Shown one piece after another: positions 1 through 11,552 of a stretch of DNA of 64,000 nucleotides. Source of the DNA: Arachis hypogaea. Taxonomy: Eukaryota > Streptophyta > Magnoliopsida > Fabales > Fabaceae. The stretch is taken from NCBI RefSeq assembly GCF_003086295.3, contig NC_092051.1, forward strand, positions 74,339,772 through 74,403,771. Reading direction: 5' to 3'. The notes beneath the pieces are model-generated. The model searched no databases and was not told the DNA's origin. It worked only from the letters and a program-made list of their open reading frames with translations. Numbering within the stretch: the first letter of the stretch is position 1; each line of letters starts with the position of its first letter. Made by a program: the position numbers and the translations under genes.

Positions 1-563
1 TTATGGAAAAGAGAATTCACTTAACCTCTTCTCATGACAATTAGATCTATGAATTGTCAAATTTATTATGTTAAAAGAAATTAGGTTGCCAAGGAATTGG
101 GACCCAATTAATTACAATCCGCCATCCCTTACTTCATATAATTGAGGTTGAGATCCATTGATACATGAAGAATTAACATCTCCAATCCCTTATGTTTTCC
201 ATCTTTATTTTCCGACATTTACACTTTCCTGCACTTTACTTTATTGTACTTACTCTCTTGTACTTTCTTCCTTGCAATTTACTTTTCTTGGCAATTTACT
301 TTTCCTCATTTACTTTCTCTGCACTTTACATTCCTTGTCATTTACCTTCCTTACTCTTTATTGCCTTCATTTACTTTTCTGTCATTTACATTTCATTCTT
401 GTTCATCACTTCTATATGTTCGTCTGACTAGAATAATCAACTCACTATTGATTGCTTACTCTTTAATCCTCGTGGGATCAACCTCACTCTTGTGAATTTT
501 ACTACTTGATACGACTCGGTGCACTTGCCGGTAGTTATACGGATATATAATTTTTCTATATCA
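1..563 (+). repeat. 3' part of an LTR, cut by the window edge
   Basis: Pyrimidine-rich sequence with many TTTACTTT/CTTGCATTT-like runs, followed by a stretch (about 468-545) of the kind seen at LTR 3' ends here: a 'cgtgggatcaacc' block, then 'cggtgcacttgccggtagtt'. It appears to end in TATATCA at 563, after which clearly different sequence starts. No primer-binding site follows, so it is a solo LTR or the 3' LTR of an element lying left of the window. The short reading frames here are low-complexity and not credible genes. Confidence 0.6.
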
Positions 564-1775
564 AACATAAGGGCCAAAATAATAGCAATCAAATCAAATC
601 CACAATTCGACTGGGTTATTAAAAGAATTTATAACTTGCAAGAAAAGAGATGATCATAGATGGAAACATAGAATTGAGCAATCGAACCCTCACCGGATGT
701 GTATCCACTCTAGTCACTCAAGAGTATAGGGTTGATTCACTCAATTCTCCCTTAATCATGCTTTCTAAGATTTATTTTTCATCTATCAATCAACAATTAT
801 TCCATCCATGCATACATATATCATGAGGTCTTTCATAGGTTGTAATGGGGCTAGGGTCAAGGTATGATTGTGTTTGGTCAAGTGAGCTTGAAATTTGAAT
901 CTTTGATTAACTTAAACTTCCCACCTAACCTAACACAACCTATTTAATTCTAATACAAGCCTAACTACCCATTCTTTCACTTTTTTACACACTCATGCAT
1001 TCTTTTCATTTCAAATAGCTTATGCATTGATTTTATTATTGAACTTTCCTTTGGGGTATTTTTGTCCCCTTTTTATTACTTTCTTTTTCTTTTTCTTTTC
1101 TCTACATTTTTTCTTTATTTTTCTTTTGCTTTTCTCTTTTTCTTTTGATGAATTATATACAAAGGTACCAATGCATAGGGTTTAGACATTTGATGTATGA
1201 GTATGTGCCCAATTTCCAAGATCTTTATCAAAATATAAAAATTACTTTTATCTCAACCAATGTTCCCCAACCACACCACACTTAGATAATATACATACTC
1301 ACTAGCCTAAGCTAATCAATGATCCAAATTAAGGACATTTATTATTTTTCGCTTTAAAGCTTGTAATGTGCTAAAATAAAGAACAAAGAGGATTCAAATA
1401 GGCTAAAAGTTGACTAACAATGGTAGATAAAAGGTAAGGCTATTTGGGTAAGTGAGCTCAAAGAAATATTGGCCTCAATCATCTAAATGCATGCATACAC
1501 CAAATAATGGAAATAGAGAATCAAACAAAACAAATATTACAATCACAGAAAGAGAATAATACACACAAGAAGGAAAATAGTGGTTATATAATGTAACCAC
1601 ACTATTAAGGCTCAAGACTCACATGCTTGTGTTCTTAGCTCAAAAAAATGTTCTACAATATATAATTCAAGCAAGTTCAATGAAAATGTTTACTCAAATC
1701 AATTAGGATGTCAATGTCCTATTAAAAATGTTTTTCTTTGAGAATTTTATAAATTTAACTAAGCTTATTATATAT
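564..1775 (-). repeat. Antisense fragment of the 3' untranslated block of an A/B-type element
   Basis: Read on the minus strand this stretch matches the 3' untranslated blocks of element A (about 10230-11420) and element B (about 40900-42000). Shared landmarks include the 'gagtgactagag..ggatacacatccggtgagg' segment, the 'catgaggtctttcat' segment and the polypurine/polypyrimidine run near 1080-1140. No coding capacity is visible. It is the oldest sequence of the window: the LTR to its left and alpha to its right both interrupt it. Confidence 0.75.
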
Positions 1776-3294
1776 TGATGAGTGGATAATTTATACCCTT
1801 TTTGGCATTGTTTTTACATAGTTTTTAGTATGTTTTAGTTACTTTTTATTATATTTTTATTCAAAAATCACATTTATGGACTTTACTATGAGTTTCTGTG
1901 TTTTTTTGTAATTTCAAGTATTTTCTGGCTGAAATTGAGGGACCTGAGCAAAAATCTTATTCAGAGGCTGAAAAAGGACTGCAGATGCTGTTGGATTCTG
2001 ACCTTCCTGCACTCGAAGTGAATTTTTTGGAGCTACAAGAATCCCAATTGGTGCGCTCTCAATTGAGTTGGAAAGTAGACATCCTGGGCTTTCCATAAAT
2101 ATATAATAGTCCATACTTTGCCCGAGATTTGATGGCCCAAACTGGCGCTCAAAGCCAGCCTAAAACTTCCTGGCGTAAAACGCCCAAACTTGTACCAGAA
2201 TTGGAGTTAAACGCCCAAACTAGCACCCAAGCTGGCGTTTAACTCCAAGAACAGCCTATACACGAAAAAGCTTCAATGCTCAGCCCAAGCACACACCAAG
2301 TGGGCCCCGGAAGTGGATTTCTGCACTATCTGCACTTAGTTACTCATTTTCTGTAAACCTAAGTTACTAGTTTGGTATAAATAGCACTTTTTACTATTGT
2401 ATTCAGACTTTACAATCTTTGATCACTTTTGATCTCTGGACGTTTAGTTCTTAGACATTTTGAGGCTGGCCATTTGGCCATGCCTAAACTATTTTCACCT
2501 ATGTATTTTCTACGGTGGAGTTTCTACACCCCATAGATTAAGGTGTGGAGCTCTGCTGTTCTTCATGAATTAATGCAAGAACTATTGTTTTTCCTTCAAT
2601 TCACACCTACTTCTTCTCTAAGATACTCACTCGTACTTCAATCTAGAGAATGATATGATCCGTGACACTCATCATTATTCTCAATTCTATGAACGTGTGT
2701 CTGATAACCACTTCCGTTCTATCTGAGCTCAACGTAGTCATTGGGCGACAGCTTGAGTGCGTATCTCTTGGATATCTAATACACGGACCAAGTCCTTGAG
2801 ATTAGTATCTTCGTGGTATAGGCTAGAATCATTGGCAGCATTCCTGGGATCCGGAAAGTCTAAACCTTGTTTGTAGTGTTCCGAGTAGGATCCAGGAAGG
2901 GATGACTGTGACGAGCTTCAAACCTGCGAATGTTGGGCGCTGTGACAGTGTGCAAAAGGATCAATGGATTCTATTCCGATGCTAGCGGGAACCGAAAGAT
3001 GATTAGCCATGCGGTGGTTGTGCCTGGTATTTTTCATCCGAGACGAGAAATCCGACAGTTGATTAGCCGTGCAAAAACCGTAGAGGACCATTTTCACTGA
3101 GAGGATCTTACAGCTTGCCAGGGAAGGGAGCACGCATGATTGGAAGAAGGCAGCAGGAAAGCAGAGGTTCAGAAGCAACAATCCCTATGGGATCGACCCT
3201 TACTCACGTAAGGTTTATTACCTGGACGATCCAGTGCACTTGCTGGTTAGTTGTGCGGAGATGTGAAAAGTGTGAATCACGATTTCCCACACCA
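1776..3294 (+). repeat. Alpha 5' LTR
   Basis: Starts TGATGAGTGGATAATTTAT and ends CACACCA, directly before the spacer AGTTTT and the tRNA-Asp primer site. It aligns throughout with the two beta LTRs (15606-17249 and 56953-58606) but is shorter at its 3' end. It holds the GGCGTTTAAC-type palindromes (about 2160-2245), a TATA box and the 'ttggaaag..ctttcca' module at 2065-2095. Confidence 0.9.
2376..2384 (+). promoter_or_regulatory. TATA box of alpha LTR promoter
   Basis: TATAAATAG in the middle of the LTR, at the same place as in the beta 5' LTR (16202-16210). Transcription would start about 30 bp downstream. Inference from consensus and position. Confidence 0.6.
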
Positions 3295-3300
3295 AGTTTT

Positions 3301-3318
3301 TGGCGCCGTTGCCGGGGA
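3301..3318 (+). other. Alpha primer-binding site (tRNA-Asp)
   Basis: TGGCGCCGTTGCCGGGGA, six bases after the LTR end. It is complementary to the 3' end of plant tRNA-Asp with CCA, the usual primer of Athila/Tat-type Ty3/gypsy elements. Confidence 0.9.
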
Positions 3319-3785
3319 TTGTTCGAGTTTGGACAACTGACGGTTCATCTTGTTGCTTTGATTAGGTAATTTTATTTTATGTTTAAGCTTTTAATTTTTA
3401 TTTTCGAAAAAATACAAAAAAATTTTTTAATGTTTTCGAAAAATTTAAAAAAAATATAAATGTTCTTCAGAATTTTTAAGAATGAATTCTAGAGTTTCTT
3501 GAGATATGTTGAAGCCTGTCTGGCTGTGAAGCCATGTCTAATCTTTTGGACTGAGGTTTCCACTTTCCATTGTTGAAAGGACATGTCTGTATTTGTATGC
3601 TAAAGCTTGGCTGGCCATTTGGCCATTTCTAATTCTTTTGGACCGGAGCTTTAGACTGACATTGCACGAATCCTTGAATCCTTATTAAAAATTTTGAATT
3701 TCTTATTTCTCTATTTTCAAAAAATTTTTTCGAAAAATACAAAAAAATTTTATAAAATTATAAAAACCAAAAGTATTGTGTGTTT
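3319..3785 (+). other. Alpha leader, left part
   Basis: AT-rich untranslated leader that aligns with the beta leader (17274-17600), including 'ggacaactgacggttcatcttgttgc' and the 'gaagcctgtctggctg/gcttggctggcc' segments. It stops at the CACTA terminus and resumes at 60104. TSD TTT lies at 3783-3785. Confidence 0.8.
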
Positions 3786-4275
3786 CACTACAAGAAATAT
3801 CGTTAAAATCGATGGCCAAATCGACAGCTTAGCCATTGATAATATTAAAATTCGACGGCAAAATGGAAGGCAGAGGTGGTCGCTATTAAGCCTGTCGATT
3901 TTTCAAAATACTAATAAAATCGACGGCTTGCCTAGCCGTCGATAATAATTTAATAAAATCGACAACTCTTCTGTCTGTAATATGAGTTTGAGAATTTTAC
4001 ATTCTTACTAAAATCGACAACATTGCTGTCGATATTATTATATAAAATCGACGCCATTTCCGTCGATATTTGATTCAATAAAATTGACAACATTTTCGTC
4101 GATAATATTCTTACTAAAATCGACAAAGCAGCCGTCGATATTTTATCCAATAAAACCGACACAGTTTCCGTCGATTTTTGTCTATAATATGCTTACTATA
4201 AAATCGACACAGTTGCCGTCGATTTTATTATTTAAATACCAACAAATTATTTGTCTATATTTTTTTGTCTATTTT
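3786..4275. repeat. CACTA left terminus with subterminal repeats
   Basis: After CACTACAAGAAA come about ten short units of the form AAAATCGAC-(7 to 10 nt)-CCGTCGAT(A/T), spaced about 30-50 bp. Several are perfect inverted pairs such as ATCGACGGC..GCCGTCGAT. In CACTA elements such subterminal repeats bind the TNPA-type protein. Apparent short reading frames here are by-products of the repeat. Confidence 0.85.
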
Positions 4276-4774
4276 GATTTAAAGTAGATACTAATAATAA
4301 TAATGATAATAAACCTAAATAATATAATAGAAAAACACTATAATCACTAATTAGTAATAGAAATTATGCTTATATATAGCAAAATATGTTGGATTTCTTT
4401 CTGCCAAATGAAAAAAAGCAAGGTATTAAATAAATAATAATAATGGTTACATAATATGTACCAATCTCACAGTGCTAGCAGTGTCCAAAGATTGCTCTCC
4501 AGTAACCATTGTTGCAATAGGAGCCGAACTTTGCCATTTAGAAACTGTTAATAAAAAATAAATAAAAAATAAAAGAAGAAAAAGGAATCATTATATATAA
4601 CAATTGGTATTGAATAAAATTGAGCTATATACAACAAGTTTCTTTTTTATTTTTTTAAAGAAAATGATGTCACACATATTATTATATTATATATTCTAAA
4701 AGTATAAATAATAAACTGGAAGATCAGTGGTTGAAACATTATTGGCAAGTGTAACATGGGTTATTGCTGCTACC
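4276..4774. other. CACTA interior, left; exon-like patch of unknown origin
   Basis: AT-rich interior. A patch at about 4465-4540 is open on both strands and bounded by AG/GT-like sequence; on the minus strand it reads ..KWQSSAPIATMVTGEQS.. The last 50 bases before element A (about 4725-4774) read on in frame, on either strand, into the patch at 13232-13352 beyond element A. I do not recognise either protein. It may be a fourth captured gene. Confidence 0.35.
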
Positions 4775-6399
4775 TGATAAACTCCGATTTCGTGGTTTAT
4801 TTTATGCTTATTTTGGGGGATTTATCCACCTTTTCCCACATTTATTCAATGAAATAGCATAGTTTTGTAATTCTCCCTTGAATTGTGCTTGAATGTAAAA
4901 ACATGCATTTTAGGCCCTAAAATGGTGATTTTAATTCACTTTAATTCTATTTGATGCCTTGATGTGTTTGATGAGTGATTTCAGGTCCATAAGGCAAGTA
5001 TCGGATGGAAGAAATGAGGAAAAAAGCATGCAAAGTGGGAGAACACATGAAGAAATGAAGGAACCGTAAAGCTGTCAAGTCCGACCTCTTCGCACTCAAT
5101 CGACCATAACTTGAGCTTCAAAATGATATAAATTTTGCCATATGTTGCTTCACGTTCAGGGGCGCGCACGCGCACTTTGCTCGCGCGCGCCGATGCTGTC
5201 TGTGGCCCACTTTAATGAAATCGCCCCCAGCGATTTCTGAAGCACTTTGGGCCCAACCCAACTCATTTTTGATGCTATTTGAGCCAACAATTGCAGGGGA
5301 GTTAACACACTTAGTCATAGTCTAGTTTCATTATGCTTTAGTTTAGTTTTCTAGAGAGAGAAGCTCTCACTTCTCTCTAGAATTAGGATTAGGATTAGGT
5401 TTAGTTCTTAGATCTAGGCTTTAATTCATGTTTTCTTCTACTCCTTCTTCTTAATTCCTTGTTGTTACATTTATCATTCTTCCATTGTTGTTATTACTCT
5501 CTTCTACTTTGTTTGTAGATCCACTTTTGCTCATCCTAATTTCTTTTAGTGTAATTTGAAGTAATTCATTTAGATATTGTTTCCTTTGATTATTGTTATT
5601 GATTTCTTACATTCAATTGTTGTTAGAATTTACTCGTCACAAATTTACTATGCTTTGCTTTTATGCCTTCTAAGTATAGTTGGATCTCTTTTTAATTCTT
5701 GCATTTTGTGATGTTTACTTTTCTTGCACTCTAGGTGTTTGTTAAAATGCTTCCTCTAGTTTTTGAGTAGTGTTCTTTACTCTTGGCCTAGGCTAAGGGA
5801 ATTGAGTGACCTTGAGTCATTGGGTCTCATTGAATTGGTGATTTGAGAACCCTTGGTGATCAATTTGATACTCATTGACGCCAACCTACTACTAATCTAG
5901 ATTAGTAGGTAGGTTGGGACTTATGGGTTGATGTGATCAAAGCCATTTGACGTACTTCAAGCCTAGGAGTAAACATGACGTACTTAAGGTTTTGGAAGTA
6001 GACTTAATGAGCTTGGCCTCTCATAATTATCAATATATGGTTTGTTGACAAGGATGGTGATCTCAATTACCTATGTCTAGCCAAGAGTATTTTTCCTTTA
6101 TTTTATTAGTTCTTGTTATTTTACTTTCTTGTCATTTAATTTTTCTTGTCATTTATATTTTCTTGTCAAATATCAAATCAATCCCCCCTTTGCATTTTCA
6201 TAGCCAATAATTAAAAACTTCATTGCAACTCTTCGTGAGACGACCCGGAGTCCAAATACTCCGGTTATAAATTCATTTGGGATTTGTTACTAGTGACAAC
6301 CTAAATTTTTGCATGAGAGGACTATTGTTGGTTTAGAAACTATACTTTGCAACGAGACTTCAATTGTGAATTCTAAACCGTCAAAAATTCTCTTCATCA
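4775..6399 (+). repeat. Element A 5' LTR
   Basis: Runs from TGATAAACTCCG to CTTCATCA, 1,625 bp. It matches the 3' LTR except for a 55-bp loss near 5116 (see 11898-11952) and small changes. It contains a short alternating CG block (about 5160-5192) and the 'ctagagagagaagctctcacttctctctag' inverted repeat near 5350-5380. Confidence 0.92.
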
Positions 6400-6402
6400 A
6401 AA

Positions 6403-6420
6403 TGGCGCCGTTGCCGGGGA
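6403..6420 (+). other. Element A primer-binding site (tRNA-Asp)
   Basis: TGGCGCCGTTGCCGGGGA starts three bases after the LTR end; complementary to tRNA-Asp. Confidence 0.92.
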
Positions 6421-6568
6421 GTTGCAATGGTGTTATATTATTGGTTATTGTATATATGTGAATATTGTGGATAGCTTGATCTTTGGATTGCTTGTTAGTT
6501 TTTGCTAGTTTTAGGACTTTGTTTCATTATTTCTTGTTAGCTTTTATTTCTTATTTTCACTTTTCATT

Positions 6569-8257
6569 ATGAATTCTCACTTTGGCTATGAGTGTGATTA
6601 CAATTATGTTGTAGGAAATGGGAACTTCAATGAAGATGTGTATCAAGGATGGGACAATCAAAGGTGGGAGGAGCCATATGCATATGATCAATCCTCATGG
6701 CAATAACCTCCACCAATGCACTATGAAGAGGAGCCATTCTATGATGCATACCAATCCAATGGTTATGGTGAATACCCTTGTGACTTCCAAGAACCACCAC
6801 CATACACCTATGAGCCATATCCTCAATATAACCATCAACCATACTCACACGCCACCTTTCACCAACCATCTTCATATGACCCTAATTCATACCCACCATA
6901 CCAACAATCATATGAGCCATATGAACCACACATAGAGCCATCACCACTCCAACATCAACATTTTCAAGAACCACCCCCTCCATATTGTTACCAAGATGAA
7001 TACTACTTACCACCACAACTCTACCAAGAAGAACCACCTTCCAACTATAATACCTTTCCCCCAAACAATGAACTCTCTCTTCCACCATCACCCCCCGATG
7101 AAGCCTCTATGCTAGAATTAAGGGATCTTGAATCTCATATATTAAGGCAACACGAGGAGGATGAAAAGAATTTTGAGGAGTTAAGAGCAAAAATGGCCAT
7201 CATGGTAGAAGCCATTGGCAACATAGTCTCATCCCGCCTAAGCCTATGCGATCAAAACACTTCCGTTGTAGAATGTGGAGAAGCAACCAAGGAGCTTAGT
7301 GAGGGAGTGAACTTGAAGCTCCAAGGTGAAGAAGAGGAGTTAAAGCAAGAAATGTAACAAGAGGAGGAAGTAGAGATTATTAAAGAAGAGGAAGAAGTGG
7401 TTGAAGACTTAGGAGATGCGGAACCACCTTGGGAGTCTAAGATTGAAGAAAACCACTCCAAAATTATTGAAATTGATGCTAAGGAGGAATGTGCACAACC
7501 TCCAAGGCATATCTCTTATGAAGAATTGGATGGAATAGAGCAAGAATTGAGTCCCCTTGGTGATGAAGATCAAGCATCAAGTCTTAGTGGTGAAGAATCC
7601 TTTAAGCATGAAGAACCTTCTCTCGATGAAATGGAAAGCAATGTGGAGGTAAATGTCTCTCACCCTCCCATTTATGATTTGAGTAAGGGAAAATAGTTAA
7701 ATAAAAGTGTTGAACAAAGGATTGATATTAAGAGATCTTGTGAGGAGGTGGAGATCCTTAGAAAAAGGAGGATGAGAATTGAATATGCTTTAGCAAGACC
7801 CTTGGAATCACCTTTGCCTAGGTTGCCATCTACACCTTCATTTGAGTGGATGAAACTCATTTCTATTATCTTTATTATCCCACTTGAATATGGCTTGCTT
7901 GAAACGGATGGTCAACTTAGGGTGCTTTGTGGGATGAAGCGTGAAAGAAAGATGTTTCGTGGTTGGCGTTGTAAGTCTAGGCTCATTATGGTTGAAGCTT
8001 CAAGGAGTAAAGGTTGGACGAGTGCTCAATTGGATGGGTCTAGGAGGATAGTTTGGTGCTTCCATGATCAACTCAAGGACGGGTGTGAAAACAAAGTGTG
8101 GGATCCCGGATCGCACAAGGAATATCAACTTTGGGAGCCTATGGTTTGTGAAGAACTCCATCAAAGCTTGGAGTTATTAACTTTGAATGATGAAGCACAA
8201 TGGAAGTCCAAGCATTGGTGGATGTTCAAGGATGGATTCAAGCACAAGCCACCTTAA
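6569..8257 (+). pseudogene. Element A ORF1, unknown retrotransposon protein, three in-frame stops
   Basis: One continuous frame from the ATG at 6569 (MNSHFGYE..) to the TAA at 8255, 562 codons plus the terminal stop, broken by TAA 6704-6706, TAA 7355-7357 and TAG 7694-7696 with no frameshift. The N-terminal third is rich in Pro, Tyr and Gln (repeated YEP, PPY and YDP). The middle is acidic and Glu-rich, with EDLGDAEPPWESKI and SYEELDGI. The C-terminal third, about 7748-8257, has IPLEYGLLETDGQLRVLCG, a basic stretch, KVWDPG and a KSKHWWMFKDGFKHKP ending. The same modules in the same order occur in element B ORF1. I see no gag major-homology region, zinc knuckle, protease or polymerase motif. 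The function is unknown. A nucleic-acid-binding or gag-substitute role is only a guess. Confidence 0.75.
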
Positions 8258-8306
8258 TGAAGAGCTCCCCATAAGTCCAACTTAAGGACAATAAACAAAA
8301 GTGCTA

Positions 8307-8324
8307 GGTGGGAGACAACCCACC
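8307..8324 (+). promoter_or_regulatory. Post-stop hairpin of element A
   Basis: Stem GGTGGG / CCCACC around loop AGACAA, 50 nt after the ORF1 stop and preceded by AAAAGTGCTA. The same structure with different stem pairs follows the main ORF in B, C, beta and alpha. Role unknown. Confidence 0.6.
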
Positions 8325-8522
8325 ATGGTAACATCTTTCCCTTTTCCTCTTTGTAAATATTGGTAATTTTGATTTAATTTCATGTTTTGTTTGATTAGTT
8401 GAGTTTAATTGGGAGTCTAGTAGGTTAAATAAGGTTTTGTGATGTTTCGGTAGTTATTTGGAGATTTGGAATGCTTGGTTTGGTGCAAAAACATAGAAAA
8501 ATTTTGAAAAACAGAGCACCAA

Positions 8523-8815
8523 CCTGCGCGTGCGCGCACCTGGCGCGTACGCGCGCCTCAAGCATTTTCGACCATCCACGCGGACGCGCCATGTACTCTT
8601 ACACGTGGATTGAATTTTTTCCACTTCCCATACATTCACCCGAGAGTTGTGCCTGAAGTGTGCCAACTTGGTGCCCCAGGGCACGCGAACGCGTACCATG
8701 CGCGTCCGCGTCGACTCTCTGCTTTGCCATGCACGCGTACGCGCACTGCATGCATACGCGTCGCTTCCATTTCATCAATCCACGCTTACGCGCACATGAC
8801 GCGCACGCGTGGATT
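8523..8815 (+). repeat. CG-rich palindrome block of element A
   Basis: A run of short self-complementary words built on GCGCGTACGCGC, CACGCGT and ACGCGCAC, separated by unique sequence, in an otherwise AT-rich element. Element B has the equivalent block at 35141-35630, built on GACGCGATCGCGTC. Dense CpG makes it a likely methylation target (inference). Confidence 0.7.
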
Positions 8816-10009
8816 GCCCTGTTTCACTCACCTTCTTTTCTTCTCCTCTTTCCATTTCTTTCCTTCTTCTCTTCTCTTTCCACCCTTCAATCATCATCCA
8901 ACACTACCAAACATCAGATAACACCATTTTCTTTTAGTTAGTTTAATTTTTGTTTAATTTTTGTTTTCCATTATAAGTGTTGGATTACTAATCTTGTTTA
9001 CTGTTTACTGCTGCTGCTTGTTGATAGGATGTTAATTTAACATCATTGTTGTTATTGTCATTGTTGGATTCCTTTGTTGAGGTTGCAATTTATTACTTGG
9101 ATTTGAAATTTCATGTTGAACATTTATGAATACCAAGTGAATGTTACATTGCCTTCATGCTTTTTAACTCTTTTGAATTGCATGTTTTGGCCACCATGTA
9201 TTCATCATCTATTGTTAGGCAATTGTATATTATCATTGCATTTTTTTGGGTGATGCTTGTTTATGGTTTACCCTTATTTACATCACCTATTTCATGCATT
9301 AAGATTTAGGAATAGTGAAATTAGATTGGAAAGCTTACCTAGTGACGTATTTTTGAGCTTTTCAAGCTTTGTGGGCCATGCTTGCTATGTGATTGATTTT
9401 TGACTTCTATATCCTTTTTCCTAAGTTCCATAGCATCCGTGTGTTTCACCTCTATGTCACTTAGGTGTTGCAACAACTTCAATATGTGTCATTGATTGTT
9501 GTGTGAGTTTCATATACCATTTTGTTCACTAAATCTACCTACACATCAATCAATGTCCATGCACTATCCAATTTCACAATGGCTTGATTAATTGCTTGAA
9601 TGTTTTTATGCTTCTTCACTACTTATTTGGTTGCCTTAACCTACAAGCCTTTTAAAGTATATCAAGCACACTAGAATGAGTGAACTGCATGTTTTCTTTT
9701 GTGTAGTTGTGACATAACTTTTTGTACTAGTGTGTGTATTCTAAACCGTGCGCAACTTTAGAACCCACACACCTATTTTTCATCAATGTCACATCAATTC
9801 ATCCACTCAATTCTAGTGATTTACCTCATTCCAACAATTCACGCTTCCTTGCTTTTGTATTTTCTCATCTTACGGTGTTTATTTTGTTTTTCATGATTAA
9901 TGCACCATAAGCAAAAACGGAAGTGGGAGAAGAACACGCAGCACCGATTGACCTACCAGCTGAAGGTAGCAACTCAGAAAGTCGCCGTACCCCCTTGCTC
10001 ATCTTTGAG
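8816..10009 (+). other. Element A spacer, ORF2 position without ORF2
   Basis: A CT-rich stretch (8820-8900) is followed by AT-rich sequence with no sustained reading frame. Element B has ORF2 at the equivalent place. Only a remnant of its tail may survive here (about 9910-10009). Otherwise I see nothing in it. Confidence 0.55.
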
Positions 10010-10050
10010 TGCACCGAGGACGGTGCAAACTTTTAAGTGTGGGGAGGTCG
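10010..10050 (+). other. Internal hairpin plus polypurine-tract copy (element A)
   Basis: Stem TGCACC (10010-10015) / GGTGCA (10022-10027) with loop GAGGAC, then TTTTAAGTGTGGGGAGG from 10031. The true PPT before the 3' LTR (11515-11552) has the same layout. It may be a second plus-strand priming site. Confidence 0.55.
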
Positions 10051-11514
10051 TCCGACCGCTCGGCATTTTTTGTTGACAAGTTTCTAATCCCAACATTTTT
10101 TGCATTTCATTTTTAGGTCTTTTAGATTTTTTTGGTTGCATTGCATATGTATATATTAAGCTTAGTCAAAATCATGATATTTTCCAAGGATTTTATCTAT
10201 AGGGCACCCCAATTGATTGAAAAAAAAAATTTTTAGAACTTGCTTGAATTATATACTTTATGGAACATGATTTTTGAGCTAAGAACACAAGCACGTGAGA
10301 TTTGAGCCTAATTGTGTGGTTACATCATATATAACCACTTATTTTCATTCTTGTGTGCATTATTCTCTTCCTATGATTGTAATCTTTGATTTGTTTAATT
10401 CTTTATGTCCATTATTTTGCATATACATGCATCTATATGATCGTGGCCATTGTTCAAATAGCTTACTTACCCAAATAAGCCTACCTTTTATCTTCCATTG
10501 ATAACCAATTTGAGCCTATGCTTAATCCATTTATTCTTAATTGTAGCACATTACAAGCCTAACTGAAAAACAATAAATATCCCTTAATTTGGATCTTTGA
10601 TTAGCTTAGGCTAGTGAGAGTGTTTATCATTTGATTTTGGGAGAGTTGGGAATATTGGGTAGATATAAAAGTGTGTTTACGTTTTTGTTGAAAAATCATG
10701 GAATTGGGTACATACTCATGTATTAATCATGTGTAAACCATATGCATTGATGTTCTTGTATACATTTTAGTTTAAAAAAAATGAGAAAAACAAAAAGAAA
10801 AAGAAAAAATATATGTATATTAAAAAAAAAGAAAGAAAATATATAGAAAAGAAAGACAAAGAAAAGCAATAAAAAGGGGACAAAAATGCCCCAAAGCAAG
10901 GTTCAATAAAAGTCAATGCATATGGGTGGTGATCAAAAAGAGAATGCATGAGTGTGTGAAAAAGTGAAGAATGGGTAGTTAGGTTTGTTTAGAATTGTAT
11001 TGGTTGTCATAGGTTAGGTGGGAAGTTTAAGTTAATCAAAGATTCAAATTTCAAGTTCACTTGACCATATGCATCCTACCTTGACCCTAGCCCCATTACA
11101 ACCTATGGGAAAGCCCTCATGATATTTGTATGCATGCATAAGGTAATTGTTGATTGTTAGATGAAAAACAAATCTTGGAAAACATGATTAGGGGAGGATT
11201 GAGTGAATGAACCCCATACACTTGAGTGACTAGAGCGGATACACATCCGGTGAGGTTTTGATTGCTCAATTACATGTTTCCACCCATGATTATCTCTTTT
11301 CTTGCAAGTTTGTAAAATCTTTTTAATAATTCAATTCAATTGTGGGTTGAGTGATTGCTATTGCCTTAGCCCTTGTGTTTGTATATGTATTCTTGGAAAT
11401 TGATTTATTTTGACTAAGTGGATGCATTCATGTAGATAGATTGCATATAGATAGGTTGCATGTAGTTAGTTTGCATTTAATAAATGTTGATACCCTTTGT
11501 TCTCTCTTGATTTT
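10051..11514 (+). other. Element A conserved 3' untranslated block
   Basis: Non-coding. From about 10230 it aligns with element B (40900-42006) and, inverted, with 564-1775. Landmarks are the 'acacaagcacgtgagatttgagcc' start, the A/G-rich run at 10770-10880 and the 'gagtgactagagcggatac' segment. Conservation across three copies of different families suggests a cis-acting role (packaging or 3'-end formation; inference). Confidence 0.7.
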
Positions 11515-11552
11515 AAGCATGAGGACATGCTTGGTTTAAGTGTGGGGAGATT
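11515..11552 (+). other. Element A terminal hairpin and polypurine tract
   Basis: Perfect 7-bp stem AAGCATG / CATGCTT with loop AGGA, then TTTAAGTGTGGGGAGATT running to the first base of the 3' LTR. The purine run primes plus-strand DNA synthesis. Confidence 0.8.

Noticed and set aside
158..495. Three overlapping small hydrophobic reading frames
   Set aside because: Product of a TTT/CTT-rich LTR end in all three frames; no start context or homology.
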